Part shown: positions 8,763 through 18,761 of the stretch, in pieces
How the letters are laid out: every line of letters starts with the position of its first letter
Position numbering within the stretch: position 1 is the first letter of the stretch
Assembly (NCBI RefSeq): GCF_900100755.1
Contig: NZ_FNCI01000001.1
Coordinates: forward strand, 62,001 to 126,000
Source: Onishia taeanensis
GTDB taxonomy: Bacteria > Pseudomonadota > Gammaproteobacteria > Pseudomonadales > Halomonadaceae
Reading direction: 5' to 3'
DNA length: 64,000 bases
Position numbers and translations under genes: made by a program
The notes under the pieces: model-generated
Database searches by the model: none
Seen by the model: only the letters and a program-made list of their open reading frames with translations
What the model was told of the DNA's origin: nothing

Positions 8763-10199
8763 TCAAGCATTAGGCATCAGGGGAAAGTCGATGGTCCAGC
8801 ATAGTCCACCAAGGCTAGACGCCGAGGCCTGCAGGGTGCCGCCATGGGCGCTAACCAGCGCCGCGGCGATCGAGAGGCCTAACCCCGAGCCGCCGCTCTT
8901 GCGGCTGCGAGAGCCTTCGACGCGATAGAGCCGTTGGGTAAGCCGCTCGAGCTCCGTCGCTGGCACACCGGGCGCGCTGTCTTCCCAGCTGAGGCAGGCC
9001 TGTTGACCCTTCATCTTGAGCTGGACGCGTAGCTCACCCGGCGCCGTGGTGTAGGCCAGAGTGTTGTCGATCAGGTTGTTCCATAGCTGGCGCAGCCGCT
9101 GGGCATCGCCGCGAATCATCATCGGGCCTTGGATATCGCTCGCAAGGGTGATGCCGTGCTCGGCGATCCAGCCCTTGGCGTCCTCAAGGCGCCCGCTGAG
9201 GCTGTCTGCCAGGTCAAGCGGCGCCAGCGAGACCTCCAGAGCCCCGGCATCGCTCTGAGCGAGCAAGCGCAGGTCGCCGACCAGACGTTCGAGTTGGCCG
9301 ACTTCCTGGGACAGCGAGGTCAGGTTGTCCTGGTCAAGCGGGCGTATGCCATCCTGCATGGCCTCGATCTCGCCGCGCAGCACCGCAAGCGGGGTGCGCA
9401 GTTCGTGGGCGATATCCGTCACCCAGCGCTGACGCGACTCGCGGTTGGCCTCCAGCGTTTCGGCCAGCACGTTGAAGTCCTTTGAAAGACGCGATAGCTC
9501 ATCGCGACCGCGTTCGGTCAGGCGGGCGCCATAGTCACCTTGGGTGAGGCGGCGGGTGGCCAGCGCCATGCTCTGCGTACGCCGCCCTAGCCACCAGGAC
9601 AAACCGCCGGCCAGCAGCAGGGAGGCCAGCACCAAGGAGGCGACGATGATCCCCAGGTTGCGCTGCTGCTGCTCAAGAAAGATCTTGTCCATCTGCTCCA
9701 TCAGCTGGTCTGGCGGCACATAGCCCAGGGTGCCGACCTGGCGCCCTTCGTAGCGGATCGCTATCCATTCGAGCCGGGCCGGGTTGTTGTCATGGCGTGG
9801 TGGCAGGCCGATCACCGGCAGCCCGTTCTCGTCATGCAGCACGAAATCCCGGGCCCTTGTCATGTCGCGCTGGATACCCACCGGCGGTGGGTGGCCCTCG
9901 GGCCATAGCTGGTTACGGACCAGTTCGCGCCAGGCCTGTGGGTCGGTGCGCAGCCACTGCCAGTTGCCTTGGCGCCCCCATTCATCGCCGAGGGCGCTGG
10001 CGAGGTTGGTCACCAACTCCGCCTGTGTGGTCTTTAGGTAGTCGATGAAGCCGTCATTGATGCTTCGCGATACCCCGACGAAGACCAGTCCGGAAATCGC
10101 CACATTGACGATCAGTATGACCGCGAACAGCTTGAGGCCCAGTATCGAGAGAGCCGGACGCGCTAGGCGGCGTTTGTCAGGGATAGCGTCATCGGTCAT
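8763..10199 (-). CDS. baeS: Sensor histidine kinase BaeS
   Basis: This 478-residue inner-membrane kinase has transmembrane segments at about 17-42 and 182-205 around a periplasmic sensor domain. A HAMP linker (about 206-255), a HisKA domain with H265 in DIAHELRTPLAVLRGE, and an HATPase domain (NLIDNTLAYT, then GGSGLGLSIAAALV) follow. Its ATG overlaps the stop of the RND pump gene by 4 bp, indicating translational coupling. Pairing with BaeR comes from adjacency and from BaeR's clear identity. Confidence 0.87.
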   Translation of the reverse strand: MTDDAIPDKRRLARPALSILGLKLFAVILIVNVAISGLVFVGVSRSINDGFIDYLKTTQAELVTNLASALGDEWGRQGNWQWLRTDPQAWRELVRNQLWPEGHPPPVGIQRDMTRARDFVLHDENGLPVIGLPPRHDNNPARLEWIAIRYEGRQVGTLGYVPPDQLMEQMDKIFLEQQQRNLGIIVASLVLASLLLAGGLSWWLGRRTQSMALATRRLTQGDYGARLTERGRDELSRLSKDFNVLAETLEANRESRQRWVTDIAHELRTPLAVLRGEIEAMQDGIRPLDQDNLTSLSQEVGQLERLVGDLRLLAQSDAGALEVSLAPLDLADSLSGRLEDAKGWIAEHGITLASDIQGPMMIRGDAQRLRQLWNNLIDNTLAYTTAPGELRVQLKMKGQQACLSWEDSAPGVPATELERLTQRLYRVEGSRSRKSGGSGLGLSIAAALVSAHGGTLQASASSLGGLCWTIDFPLMPNA

Positions 10200-13100
10200 G
10201 GCGACTCCAGGTAGCGGGTTTCTCCATCGGGCGATTGAGGGGTTGGCTCGTCGCTATTCTCAGCCTCTGCATCAGCGCGTCGGGACATGCCGAGCGCCCG
10301 GCGGGCATCCTCGATCAGCAGGTAAAGCGAAGGGATCAGCAGCAGCAGGATCAGGGTGGCGAACAGGATCCCGAAGCCGATCGAGACCGCCATCGGGATC
10401 ATGAAGCGCGCCTGACGGGAAGTCTCGAAGATCATCGGCGCCAGGCCGAAGAAGGTGGTGAGTGTGGTCAGCAGGATCGGGCGCAGGCGTCGCAGGGCGG
10501 CGGCGGTCACCGCGCTGCGCGGATCTTGCCCGGCCCGGCGGTGCCGGTTGGCGGTATCGATCAGTACCAGGGCGTCGTTGATGACGATCCCCGATAGCGC
10601 CAGCATGCCGAGCAGGCTGATCACCGACAAGCCATAGCCCATCAGCAGGTGGCCGATCACCGCGCCGATCAAGCCGAAGGGAATCGCCGCCATGACCAGC
10701 AGCGGCTGCAGGTAGCTGCGAAAGGGAATCGCCAGCAGCAGATAGAGGGCGGCAAGGGTGAACAGCAGGGAGGTCTGTAGGCTTTTCAGGTTGTCGCTTG
10801 TCTCCTGCTGGCGACCGCCGAAGCCAATCCTCAGGCCGGGCATATCGGCGCGTAATTGGGGAAAGACTTCCTCTTCGAGGCTCGTGATCACCTGACTGAC
10901 CGCCGTCGGCGGGGTGGCGTTGGCGGTGACGTCGATGACCCGCCGCCCGTCGATGCGGGTGATGGTCGATGCGGCGGTGTCGGTGATGACCCGGGCGACC
11001 CTCGAGAGGGGAACCTCGACGCCATCCGGCGTCAGCACGCTGAGCCCTTCGAGCTGGGCGAGGCTGGTGCGGTCGCGCTCGGGCAGCAGTACCTTGACCT
11101 CGACCTCATTGCGGCCTTGCTGCTGCTTGAGGGCGGTGGCGCCTTGCAGGGGGCCGCGTAGCTGGCTCGCCAGGTCGCTGCCATCGAGTCCCAAAGCACG
11201 GCCGGTGGCGGTCAAGGACAGGCGCAGCTCGCGCTTGCCGTTCTCGATGCCGCTGTCGATGTCGGAGAGCGGCTGGTAGTCGGCGAGCCGCTCGGCAACC
11301 CGCTTGGCGGCTTCCTCCAGCGAGGCGCTGTCGGCGGCGGACAGGCGTATTGTCAGGCCTGCGCCACGACCGGGGCCGCCTACGTCGGATTCGAACAGCA
11401 GGGTGTCGGCGCCGGCCGGATGGCCGACTTCCTCGCGCCAGGCCCGGCTGAGTTGGCCCGTGGACCAGTTATCGTCGACCCCGGTATCGAGAAAGGCCAC
11501 CACCCTGAGGCTATCGGCATCGATGGTCGCGCTACTGGCGGCCAGTACCGGGCCATCATCGCGCTGTTCCAACCGGTTGAGAGCGCCCAACAACTGGTCC
11601 CGCAGCGCCCGGTCATCGCTGATCGGGCTACCCGCCGGCAAGTTGGCGGTCACACCAGCCTGGTGGGACTCCACCCGCGGCATCAGCGTAAAGCCAAGCC
11701 GGCCACTGCCCAGCCAGCCGAGTGCCAGAACCAGCATGGCCAGCGCCAGCGCCACGGTCAGCCCGCGGTAGTCGAGGCTTCGTTCGAGCAGCGAGCGAAA
11801 GGGGCCCTGAGTAAAACGGTCGAGGCCGCCCTGCACCCGGCGACGCAGCCGGTCCAGCGGGGCTAGTAGGCGGTTGGGCTTGCCACGGGCGTGACTCAAG
11901 TGGGCGGGCAGAATGAACACCGCTTCGATCCAGCTCAGGGCGAAGATGCAGATCACGACCAGCGGGATGATGCCGAAAATCAGACCCAGGAAACCCGGCA
12001 GGAACAGCAGCGGAAGGAAGGCGACGATATTGGAGAGAATCGCGAAGGCCAGCGGCACGGCAATCTCGCGGGCGCCGAGAATCGCCGCCTCTCGTGGGCT
12101 GGCGCCGCGCTCCCGATGAGCGTGGATGTTCTCGCCGACGATGATGGCGTCGTCGACCACGATGCCCAGCGCAATGATGAAGGCGAACATCGAGATCATG
12201 TTGATCGAGACATCCATCAGCGGCAGAAACAGCAGCGAACCCAAGAAGGCGGTGGGAATGCCAAGGGTGACCCAGAATGCCAGGCGTGCCTCGAGAAAGA
12301 GCCCGAGGAGCACCAGTACCAGCACCAGTCCCAGCCAGGCATTCTTGAGCAGCAGTTCCAGACGGTCCTGATAGACCTCCGAGTCGTCGTCGGCAACGCT
12401 CAGCGAGAGCCCTTCGGGAAGGCTCGAGCGCAGGGCGGGCAGGAGTTCGCGGGTCGCTGCCGAGAGCTCGGTGGGGGTCTGGTCACCGACCTGGTAGATA
12501 TCCAGGCCGATGGCGGGTTGGCCGTCGTAGAGCACTTCGCTATCGCTGTCGGCGAAGCCATCCTTGATGGTGGCGATATCGCCGAGACGGATTACGCTGC
12601 CGTCCTGGGTCGACAGCACCGGCAGCCGCGCGAAGTCGGCGGCGCCATCGCGACGCGCCTCGTAGCGCACCATGTACTCGCCGTCCCGGGTGTCGAGACT
12701 GCCGCCGGCGAGGTTCAGGGCCTCGTTGCCGATGCGGGCCGCCAGGTCACCATGATCGAGGCCGTAGCGGCTCAGGGCCGTCTGGTCGAGGGTCACCTGT
12801 ACCTGCCGGTCTCGGATCCCGGATAGCTCGACCTTGGTGATGTCACTGCCCGAGAGCAGTTCGCTGCGCAGTCGCTCGCCCACGTCGCGCAGCGTCAAGT
12901 CGTCGCTGTCGCCATGCAGCATCAGTTCGATGACCGCTCTGGAGCGGCCGCTCAGCGAATAGCGTGGCGGGTCCGCCGCGTCCGGCAGGGTGGTCAGGCC
13001 GTCGATGGCCTGCTGGATATCCTGATAGGCGCGCATCGTCTCGATGCCGTCCTGTAGCTCGATCGACAGCGAGCCACTGCCTTCCTGAGCGGTGGCGGTG

Positions 13101-13369
13101 ATCTCGTCGGTGCCTTCGACATCCTGCACCGCCGATTCCATCGCCAGCAGCAAGCTCTGCTCGATCTCTTCGGGCGTCGCGCCAGGATAGCTCACCGAGA
13201 CATTGACGTTCTCCAGCGTGAAGCTCGGAAAGACTTCCTTGGTGATCAGGGTCGAGCTCCACAGGCCACCGAGGATCAAACACAGCATCAGCAGATTGGC
13301 GGCAACTCCGTGATCACGCATCCAGGCGATAGGGCCACGAAAGCCGCGCTGAGCAGGCGCATGGCTCAT
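10196..13369 (-). CDS. RND-family efflux permease
   Basis: This 1057-residue inner-membrane proton antiporter has the usual length and the double layout of the AcrB superfamily, with two sets of transmembrane helices and two large periplasmic loops. The proton-relay DD pair is in GIVVDDAIIVGENI within the fourth helix. It resembles the single-permease pumps often annotated as AcrB/AcrD/AcrF or multidrug MexB-like rather than the MdtBC pair, since only one permease is present. It overlaps the fusion-protein gene and baeS by 4 bp on each side. No outer-membrane TolC partner is encoded nearby, so a TolC from elsewhere is presumably used. Substrates are unknown. Confidence 0.9.
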   Translation of the reverse strand: MSHAPAQRGFRGPIAWMRDHGVAANLLMLCLILGGLWSSTLITKEVFPSFTLENVNVSVSYPGATPEEIEQSLLLAMESAVQDVEGTDEITATAQEGSGSLSIELQDGIETMRAYQDIQQAIDGLTTLPDAADPPRYSLSGRSRAVIELMLHGDSDDLTLRDVGERLRSELLSGSDITKVELSGIRDRQVQVTLDQTALSRYGLDHGDLAARIGNEALNLAGGSLDTRDGEYMVRYEARRDGAADFARLPVLSTQDGSVIRLGDIATIKDGFADSDSEVLYDGQPAIGLDIYQVGDQTPTELSAATRELLPALRSSLPEGLSLSVADDDSEVYQDRLELLLKNAWLGLVLVLVLLGLFLEARLAFWVTLGIPTAFLGSLLFLPLMDVSINMISMFAFIIALGIVVDDAIIVGENIHAHRERGASPREAAILGAREIAVPLAFAILSNIVAFLPLLFLPGFLGLIFGIIPLVVICIFALSWIEAVFILPAHLSHARGKPNRLLAPLDRLRRRVQGGLDRFTQGPFRSLLERSLDYRGLTVALALAMLVLALGWLGSGRLGFTLMPRVESHQAGVTANLPAGSPISDDRALRDQLLGALNRLEQRDDGPVLAASSATIDADSLRVVAFLDTGVDDNWSTGQLSRAWREEVGHPAGADTLLFESDVGGPGRGAGLTIRLSAADSASLEEAAKRVAERLADYQPLSDIDSGIENGKRELRLSLTATGRALGLDGSDLASQLRGPLQGATALKQQQGRNEVEVKVLLPERDRTSLAQLEGLSVLTPDGVEVPLSRVARVITDTAASTITRIDGRRVIDVTANATPPTAVSQVITSLEEEVFPQLRADMPGLRIGFGGRQQETSDNLKSLQTSLLFTLAALYLLLAIPFRSYLQPLLVMAAIPFGLIGAVIGHLLMGYGLSVISLLGMLALSGIVINDALVLIDTANRHRRAGQDPRSAVTAAALRRLRPILLTTLTTFFGLAPMIFETSRQARFMIPMAVSIGFGILFATLILLLLIPSLYLLIEDARRALGMSRRADAEAENSDEPTPQSPDGETRYLESP

Positions 13370-14631
13370 GCCTTGTCCTCCTGGCCGGGGGGCGCTTTCC
13401 CAGCGTCGGGGCCGCTACCGCTAGAGTCGGCGATGTCACTGTCACTTTCACGGGCCTTCAAGGCCATGCCGGCCTCGGCATTGGCCAGGTTACCCAGTAT
13501 CACCCGCTCGCCATCGGCAAGGCCGGCCTCGATCAGCGCGACCTCATCGCCGCGGTGGGCCAGCTCGACGTCACGCATTCGCAGATGATCGCTTTCATCG
13601 AGCAGCCAGACCTGGCGGTTGCCGCGCAGGGCCGAGACCGGGAGGCGAATCAGTTGGCGGGTCCGCGCGGGATAGAGCCGCGCTTCCAGCAGGTCGCCCA
13701 GACGCAGCGCCGGGGTGCCCTCCTGGTCGAGGGCCAGCGGGTCATTTACCGCCACCATTACCTGTGTCATCAGGCCGTTTTCCTCGAGGCTCGGCAGCAC
13801 GCTCCACACTTCGCCTTCACGGATCTGGCCCTGAGGCCAGGCGGGGCTGTGCAGCGCCACGCGACTGCCTTGGCCATCGGCACTGTGGGTGTCGAGCCAG
13901 CTCAGCGCTTCTTGTGGCAGGTTGAGGCGCACCCAGAAGCGTTCGATGCCGACCAGGCTGAGGATATCGGCATAGGCGCCGAGCCCTGCCCCTTCGCCGA
14001 CCAGCTTTTCCTGAATCACGGCATCGAAGGGGGCTGTCACTTCGGTGCGTGCCAGGTCGGCCTGAGCCCGGTCGCGCTGGGCACGCGCGGTTTCCACGGC
14101 GGCCTTGGCCGCCTTGAGCTGTGGCTCGCGAAGGACCAGGGCGCGCCGGGCCGGGGGCAGGTCGCGGCCAAACGTCTTGTACTCGGCGGCGGCGCGGATC
14201 TGCTCGCCCTGTTCGGAGGCAAGGTCCGACTCGGCGCTGGCCAGGGCCGCTTCTGCCTCGCGCAGGGCCAGTTCGTAGTCGGTGCGCTCGAGCCTTGCCA
14301 ACCACTGCCCCTTGGCGACTCGACGTCCCGGCTCGACCTGGGGCGCGAAGGCCTCGAGGCGGCCGCTGATCGAGGTCGATAGGGTCGTTTCTCGGGCAGC
14401 CAACACGCGGCCGTGGGCATTCAGGACGGGGGCTTCGGCCCGATGCTCGACCTTCATCACCTCGACCTGTGGCACCGGGCGTTCGGCCGGCGCGCGCTTG
14501 GGAGCCTGGGGCCGATGCGTCAGCCAATAGCCGGCCACGGCGACGGCGACGGCCAGTATCGCGACGGCCGTCAGCCGCGTCAGCCATGGGCGGCGAGGTG
14601 GATGAGACGGCGAAGCAGGAGGGGCAGACAT
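13366..14631 (-). CDS. RND periplasmic membrane fusion protein
   Basis: This protein of about 421 residues is the adaptor of the pump. It has an N-terminal membrane anchor (about 20 hydrophobic residues after a basic Pro-rich start), a first lipoyl/barrel segment and a long alpha-helical hairpin rich in Ala and Glu. A second barrel part and membrane-proximal beta domain follow. The C-terminus is Ser/Gly/Asp-rich. Start 14631 has GGAG five bases upstream. It is the first gene of the operon adaptor-permease-baeS-baeR-Spy-like. No lipobox was seen. Confidence 0.88.
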   Translation of the reverse strand: MSAPPASPSHPPRRPWLTRLTAVAILAVAVAVAGYWLTHRPQAPKRAPAERPVPQVEVMKVEHRAEAPVLNAHGRVLAARETTLSTSISGRLEAFAPQVEPGRRVAKGQWLARLERTDYELALREAEAALASAESDLASEQGEQIRAAAEYKTFGRDLPPARRALVLREPQLKAAKAAVETARAQRDRAQADLARTEVTAPFDAVIQEKLVGEGAGLGAYADILSLVGIERFWVRLNLPQEALSWLDTHSADGQGSRVALHSPAWPQGQIREGEVWSVLPSLEENGLMTQVMVAVNDPLALDQEGTPALRLGDLLEARLYPARTRQLIRLPVSALRGNRQVWLLDESDHLRMRDVELAHRGDEVALIEAGLADGERVILGNLANAEAGMALKARESDSDIADSSGSGPDAGKAPPGQEDKA

Positions 14632-14762
14632 GAAGACTCCAATCGGTCTGAAGCGAGCCATCCATGATGCCATGCCCGCTCAAGGGAAGCGGGGAAAGAA
14701 CGTGCAACCCGATGCGATCCGCAGACGCTGGCGCCATGCTTGGTAAGGCGCCGGTCAGTGTC

Positions 14763-15827
14763 TTACGGACAGGTTTCGCCGAGGATAAGCTCGGTGAGCA
14801 GTTGGCGGTTCTCGCGGGGCGCCAGGCCCAGGATCATGCGCGCGGCGATGCGGCCCTTCTCGACGCTATCCTGACGCACCGTGGTCAGACGCGGCGAACG
14901 ATACTGGCCCTCGGCGATGCCGTCGAAGCCGGTGATGCGTATATCCTGGGGCACGCGCAGGCCGCGCTGCTCGGCCAGGGTGACCACGGTCAGGGCGATG
15001 CGGTCGGACATGCACAGCAGCAGGTCCGGGCGCTGGTCATCCGGCAGGTCGAGAATCTCGGCGATTACCGGGGCGCAGACCTCGAAGGTGTTCTCCTCGA
15101 TGTTCCACATCGGCACCGTGGCCGGGTCGATGCCCTGCTCCTCGAGGGCGCGATGGAAGCCGGCCAGCCGCGAGCGGGTGATGGTCTGGCCGGCGGCCAG
15201 CAGGGTGTACTCGGCGGTGATCTTGCCGTTGCAGGGCGATTCGGTGAGGCGCAGGTTGATGATGCCGGGGCGCTTGGGCGGCGTGGCCAGTGCATGGCGG
15301 GCAACGGCGTAACTGGCGGGTTCGTTGTCGACATGCACGCTGGGACGTGACTGGATATTGAAGTCGACTGCCACCATTGGCCGCTGGGCCGGTATGTCGT
15401 TCAGCACTTTGAGGCTAGGCATCAGACCGTAGACGATGAAGCCATCTGCGATGTTGGCCGAGCCGGGGGCCTGGGAAACATGCTGTCGGCCTGAGAGTAG
15501 CAGCAGAGTATGGCCGTGGACGTCGAGGACCTCGGCGATGCCGGCCAGCAGTTCGCTGGCCACGGCATCATTTAGGCTGTAGGTCAACGTTTCGGCGAGT
15601 ACCACGGCGATGATCCGCGAGCGCCCGGTGCGCAGACTGCGCGCCTTGGCATCGGGACCCGAGTAGCCGAGTCGCTGCGCTTCGCTGAGAATGCGCTCGC
15701 GCAGCTTGGGCGACAGTTGGTCGGGGCGATTGAAAGCGTTGGAGACGCTGGCCGTTGATACGCCAAGCTCCCGAGCCAAGTCTTTCAGAGTGATGCGGGG
15801 TGGGACTGCACTCACAGGCGGTTCCAT
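14763..15827 (-). CDS. LacI-family transcriptional regulator of alpha-glucoside genes (AglR-like)
   Basis: This 354-residue protein has an N-terminal LacI helix-turn-helix (ITLKDLARELGVSTASVSNAF, about 12-32) and a hinge helix around GRSRIIAVVL. A periplasmic-binding-protein-like effector domain with LLLCMSDRIALTVV and ITGFDGIAEGQY late in the chain completes it. It lies just after the alpha-glucoside transport operon in the same direction, 116 bp from the ATPase gene, so it probably senses an alpha-glucoside and represses the operon. The likely operator is at 21944-21965. The start codon is less certain, since no strong ribosome site is seen. Confidence 0.83.
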   Translation of the reverse strand: MEPPVSAVPPRITLKDLARELGVSTASVSNAFNRPDQLSPKLRERILSEAQRLGYSGPDAKARSLRTGRSRIIAVVLAETLTYSLNDAVASELLAGIAEVLDVHGHTLLLLSGRQHVSQAPGSANIADGFIVYGLMPSLKVLNDIPAQRPMVAVDFNIQSRPSVHVDNEPASYAVARHALATPPKRPGIINLRLTESPCNGKITAEYTLLAAGQTITRSRLAGFHRALEEQGIDPATVPMWNIEENTFEVCAPVIAEILDLPDDQRPDLLLCMSDRIALTVVTLAEQRGLRVPQDIRITGFDGIAEGQYRSPRLTTVRQDSVEKGRIAARMILGLAPRENRQLLTELILGETCP

Positions 15828-15893
15828 GACGATAGAATCTCGGCTTGATGATACCGCTCGTGACAGTCTGGTGACAGACCGGTGAGAAGAGCG

Positions 15894-15918
15894 CCCGCCA
15901 CCGTCAGCCGGTGGCGGG
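15894..15918 (-). terminator. Hairpin after the aglK-like gene
   Basis: A perfect 10-bp GC stem with a 5-base loop lies 26 bp after the end of the ABC ATPase gene. On the minus strand it is followed by a pyrimidine stretch with few T residues. It may end or attenuate the operon before the lacI-type gene. Confidence 0.5.
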
Positions 15919-15943
15919 GACGCTATTGGATGGCGGCGAAGTC

Positions 15944-17050
15944 TCAGGCGGCCTTGGTAGCCTTGGCGAGGCCAAGGGCTCGTTCCCCTGCATCGAATAG
16001 GTGCACGTGCTCGAGCTGTGGTACCAGGGCAACCTGCTGGCCAACCTGCCACTGGCTTGGGGCTTCGCTACGATGAATCAGCAGCGTATCGCCGACCTTG
16101 GGCTCGAGATAGACGTACACTTCATTGCCAAGGTACTCGACATTGACGATTTCGAAGCGGTTGTCGCCTTGGGCCTCGGCCAGACTCAGGTGCTCGGGGC
16201 GCACTCCCAGGGTCAGGGCAGCGCCCTTGGTCTGAGTGCTTGCATCCTGGGGCAGGGTTAGCTCGCCGAGCCCGGGTGTCTTGACCCGGTAGCCGTCGCC
16301 ATCGTCGCCGACCAGCTCCGCCGGCATGAAATTCATGGTCGGCGAGCCGATGAAGCCTGCAACGAACTTGGTAGCGGGCTGCTGATAGAGGGTCTGGGGA
16401 CTGCCGACCTGCTCGATGCGGCCATCACGCAGCACCACGATCTTGTCGGCCAGCGTCATGGCTTCCACCTGATCATGGGTGACGTAGATCATGGTCGAGC
16501 CGAGGCGATGGTGCAGGCGAGCGATCTCGTTGCGCATTTGCACCCGCAGCGAGGCGTCCAGGTTCGAGAGTGGTTCATCGAACAGCAGGATGCGCGGTTC
16601 TCGGGCCATGGCACGGCCCATGGCGACGCGCTGACGCTGGCCGCCGGAGAGCTCCTTGGGCTTGCGCTGTAGAAGCTCCTCGAGCTGCAGGATTCGGGCC
16701 GTTTCCATCACCCGCTGCTCGATGCTCTGCTGGTCGGTCTTTGCCAGCTTGAGACCGAAGGCCATGTTCTCGTACACGGTCATGTGCGGGTAGAGAGCAT
16801 ATGACTGAAACACCATGCCCACGCCACGTTCGCGAGGCGGCAGGTCGTTGACTAGGTCGTCGGCGAAGCGCATGTCGCCGTCGGTGATCGACTCGAGGCC
16901 GGCGATTAGCCGCAGCAGGGTCGATTTACCACAGCCCGAGGGGCCAACGAAGACCACGAATTCGCCATCGCCGACCTCGAGATCCAGATCCTTGATGATG
17001 TGGGTGCTGCCGAAGACCTTGTTGATTTTTGAGAGGTTCACGCTTGCCAT
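15944..17050 (-). CDS. aglK: ABC transporter ATPase for alpha-glucosides (AglK/MalK-like)
   Basis: This 368-residue ATPase energises uptake through AglF and AglG. Walker A is GPSGCGKST, the signature LSGGQRQRVAMGRA, Walker B ILLFDEP and the switch histidine is in YVTHDQ. The C-terminal third forms the regulatory OB-like domain typical of MalK/UgpC proteins. The chosen start MASVNLSKINKVFG has GGGAG eight bases upstream; the frame is open much further but would lack a ribosome site. It follows the glucosidase gene by 47 bp. Confidence 0.9.
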   Translation of the reverse strand: MASVNLSKINKVFGSTHIIKDLDLEVGDGEFVVFVGPSGCGKSTLLRLIAGLESITDGDMRFADDLVNDLPPRERGVGMVFQSYALYPHMTVYENMAFGLKLAKTDQQSIEQRVMETARILQLEELLQRKPKELSGGQRQRVAMGRAMAREPRILLFDEPLSNLDASLRVQMRNEIARLHHRLGSTMIYVTHDQVEAMTLADKIVVLRDGRIEQVGSPQTLYQQPATKFVAGFIGSPTMNFMPAELVGDDGDGYRVKTPGLGELTLPQDASTQTKGAALTLGVRPEHLSLAEAQGDNRFEIVNVEYLGNEVYVYLEPKVGDTLLIHRSEAPSQWQVGQQVALVPQLEHVHLFDAGERALGLAKATKAA

Positions 17051-17097
17051 CTTGCGACTCCCTGCCGGCGCTCGAGGCGCCGGCATGTGAAAAAGAG

Positions 17098-18756
17098 TTA
17101 ATCGAGCGAGATAAAGGCGGCCTGGTAGGCCGGCAATACCAGCTGTGATGCTTCGAGGCTCGCCTGGAAGCCGGGGCCGCCGAGCAGCCGGGCGTTGCCG
17201 TCGATGGAGACCGGCAGGGCGGTCTCCTGGGGCTTCCCGGTCAGATTGAAGACACACAGCAGTCGCTCCTGACCCTGCTGGCCGTCGGCCTTGCGGATGA
17301 AGCCGAGCAGCTCCTCGCCGACCTCGACCAGCGAGATATCGCCGTCGACCAGCGCCGGATGATCGCGGCGGAACGCCAGGATCGCGCGGGTCGCGTTGAG
17401 CACCGAGTTGGCATCATCCTGTTGGCGGGCTACCGAAAGCAGTAGGTGTCGGGTATCTACCGGCAGCCAGGGCTCGACTGGGGAGAAGCCGCCCTGGACG
17501 TCATCGCTCCAGGGCATCGGCGTGCGGCAGCCGTCACGCCCCTTGAATTCCGGCCACAGCACCTTGCCGTAGGGGTCTTGAATGCGCTCGAAGGGCACAT
17601 CGGCCTCCGGCAGCCCCAGCTCCTCGCCCTGGTAGAGGCAGACGCTACCGCGCAGCGACATCACCATGGCCAGTGCCACCTTGGGATAGGCCAGCGGATC
17701 CTCATCGGCGCCCCAGCGGGTCGCACTGCGTACCACATCGTGGTTGGACAGCGCCCAGCAGGGCCAGGCATCGCCGGCCAGGCGCTGGAAGCGGTCGATC
17801 ACCTCGCGGATGTAGCCGGCCGAATGGGGCTCGTTAAGCAGGTCAAAGCCATAGGCCATGTGTAGCTTGTCGCCGCCGGCGGTGTACTCGGCCATGCGTT
17901 CGAGCGGCTTGTCGTCACCGATCTCGCCCACCGTGGTGGTGCCAGGGAACTCGTCCATCAGGGCACGCAGGTCCTTGAGGAAGTCCAGGTTCTCCGGGCG
18001 GCTCAGGTCATAGACGTGGCGCTGCCAGGTATAGGGGTTGGCATCCGGCGCGCCCAACGTCTTGGCCTCGCCCGCCGGCACGGGCGGGTTGTCGCGCAGC
18101 TCGGTATCGTGGAAGTAGAAGTTGACGGTATCCAGGCGGAAGCCATCGACGCCCAGCTCCAGCCAGAAACGCATGTTGTCGAGCTGAGCCTGACGCGCAT
18201 CCGGGTGGTGAAAGTTAACGTCCGGCTGGCTTTCCAGGAAGTTGTGCAGGTAGTACTGGCGACGTCGGGAGTCGAAGGTCCAGGCCGAGCCGCCGAAGAT
18301 CGACAGCCAGTTGTTGGGCGGCGTGCCATCGGGCTTGGGGTCCGCCCACACGAACCAGTCGGCCTTGTCGTTGGTGCGGTCCTGGCGGCTTTCCTGGAAC
18401 CAGGGGTGCTGATCGGAGGTATGGCTGATGACCTGATCGATCATCACCTTGAGGCCCAGCGAATGGGCACGCTCGAGCAGCGTCTTGAAGTCCTCGAGGG
18501 TGCCGAACATCGGGTCGACGTCGCGGTAGTCGCTGATGTCGTAACCGAAATCGAGCATCGGTGAGGTAAAGAAGGGCGACAGCCAGATGCCATCGACGTT
18601 CAGCGAGGCCACGTAGTCGAGCTTGTCGGTGATGCCCGGCAGATCGCCGATGCCATCGCCGTTGCTGTCCATGAAGCTGCGCGGGTAGATCTGATAGATG
18701 ACGCCGCCGCGCCACCAGAACGTGGATTCTTGCATCTTGGATTCCATCGATGACAT
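17098..18756 (-). CDS. aglA: Alpha-glucosidase, GH13 family
   Basis: This 552-residue cytoplasmic enzyme splits imported alpha-glucosides such as maltose, sucrose or trehalose-like sugars. Early motifs are VIYQIYPRSFMDSNGDGIGD and a (beta/alpha)8 barrel. Catalytic residues are nucleophile D209 (GFRLDTVNF), acid/base E278 (TVGEIGDD) and transition-state Asp D340 (LSNHDVVR). The family resembles oligo-1,6-glucosidase/alpha-glucosidase (GH13 subfamilies 17, 23 or 31). No signal peptide is present. It lies 5 bp after aglG. The exact sugar cannot be told from sequence. Confidence 0.9.
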   Translation of the reverse strand: MSSMESKMQESTFWWRGGVIYQIYPRSFMDSNGDGIGDLPGITDKLDYVASLNVDGIWLSPFFTSPMLDFGYDISDYRDVDPMFGTLEDFKTLLERAHSLGLKVMIDQVISHTSDQHPWFQESRQDRTNDKADWFVWADPKPDGTPPNNWLSIFGGSAWTFDSRRRQYYLHNFLESQPDVNFHHPDARQAQLDNMRFWLELGVDGFRLDTVNFYFHDTELRDNPPVPAGEAKTLGAPDANPYTWQRHVYDLSRPENLDFLKDLRALMDEFPGTTTVGEIGDDKPLERMAEYTAGGDKLHMAYGFDLLNEPHSAGYIREVIDRFQRLAGDAWPCWALSNHDVVRSATRWGADEDPLAYPKVALAMVMSLRGSVCLYQGEELGLPEADVPFERIQDPYGKVLWPEFKGRDGCRTPMPWSDDVQGGFSPVEPWLPVDTRHLLLSVARQQDDANSVLNATRAILAFRRDHPALVDGDISLVEVGEELLGFIRKADGQQGQERLLCVFNLTGKPQETALPVSIDGNARLLGGPGFQASLEASQLVLPAYQAAFISLD

Positions 18757-18761
18757 GAGCG

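Noticed and set aside
11891-12826. A 311-codon plus-strand frame opposite the RND pump gene
   Set aside because: Shadow of the pump's membrane helices; composition is hydrophilic and repetitive in Gln, His and Asp.
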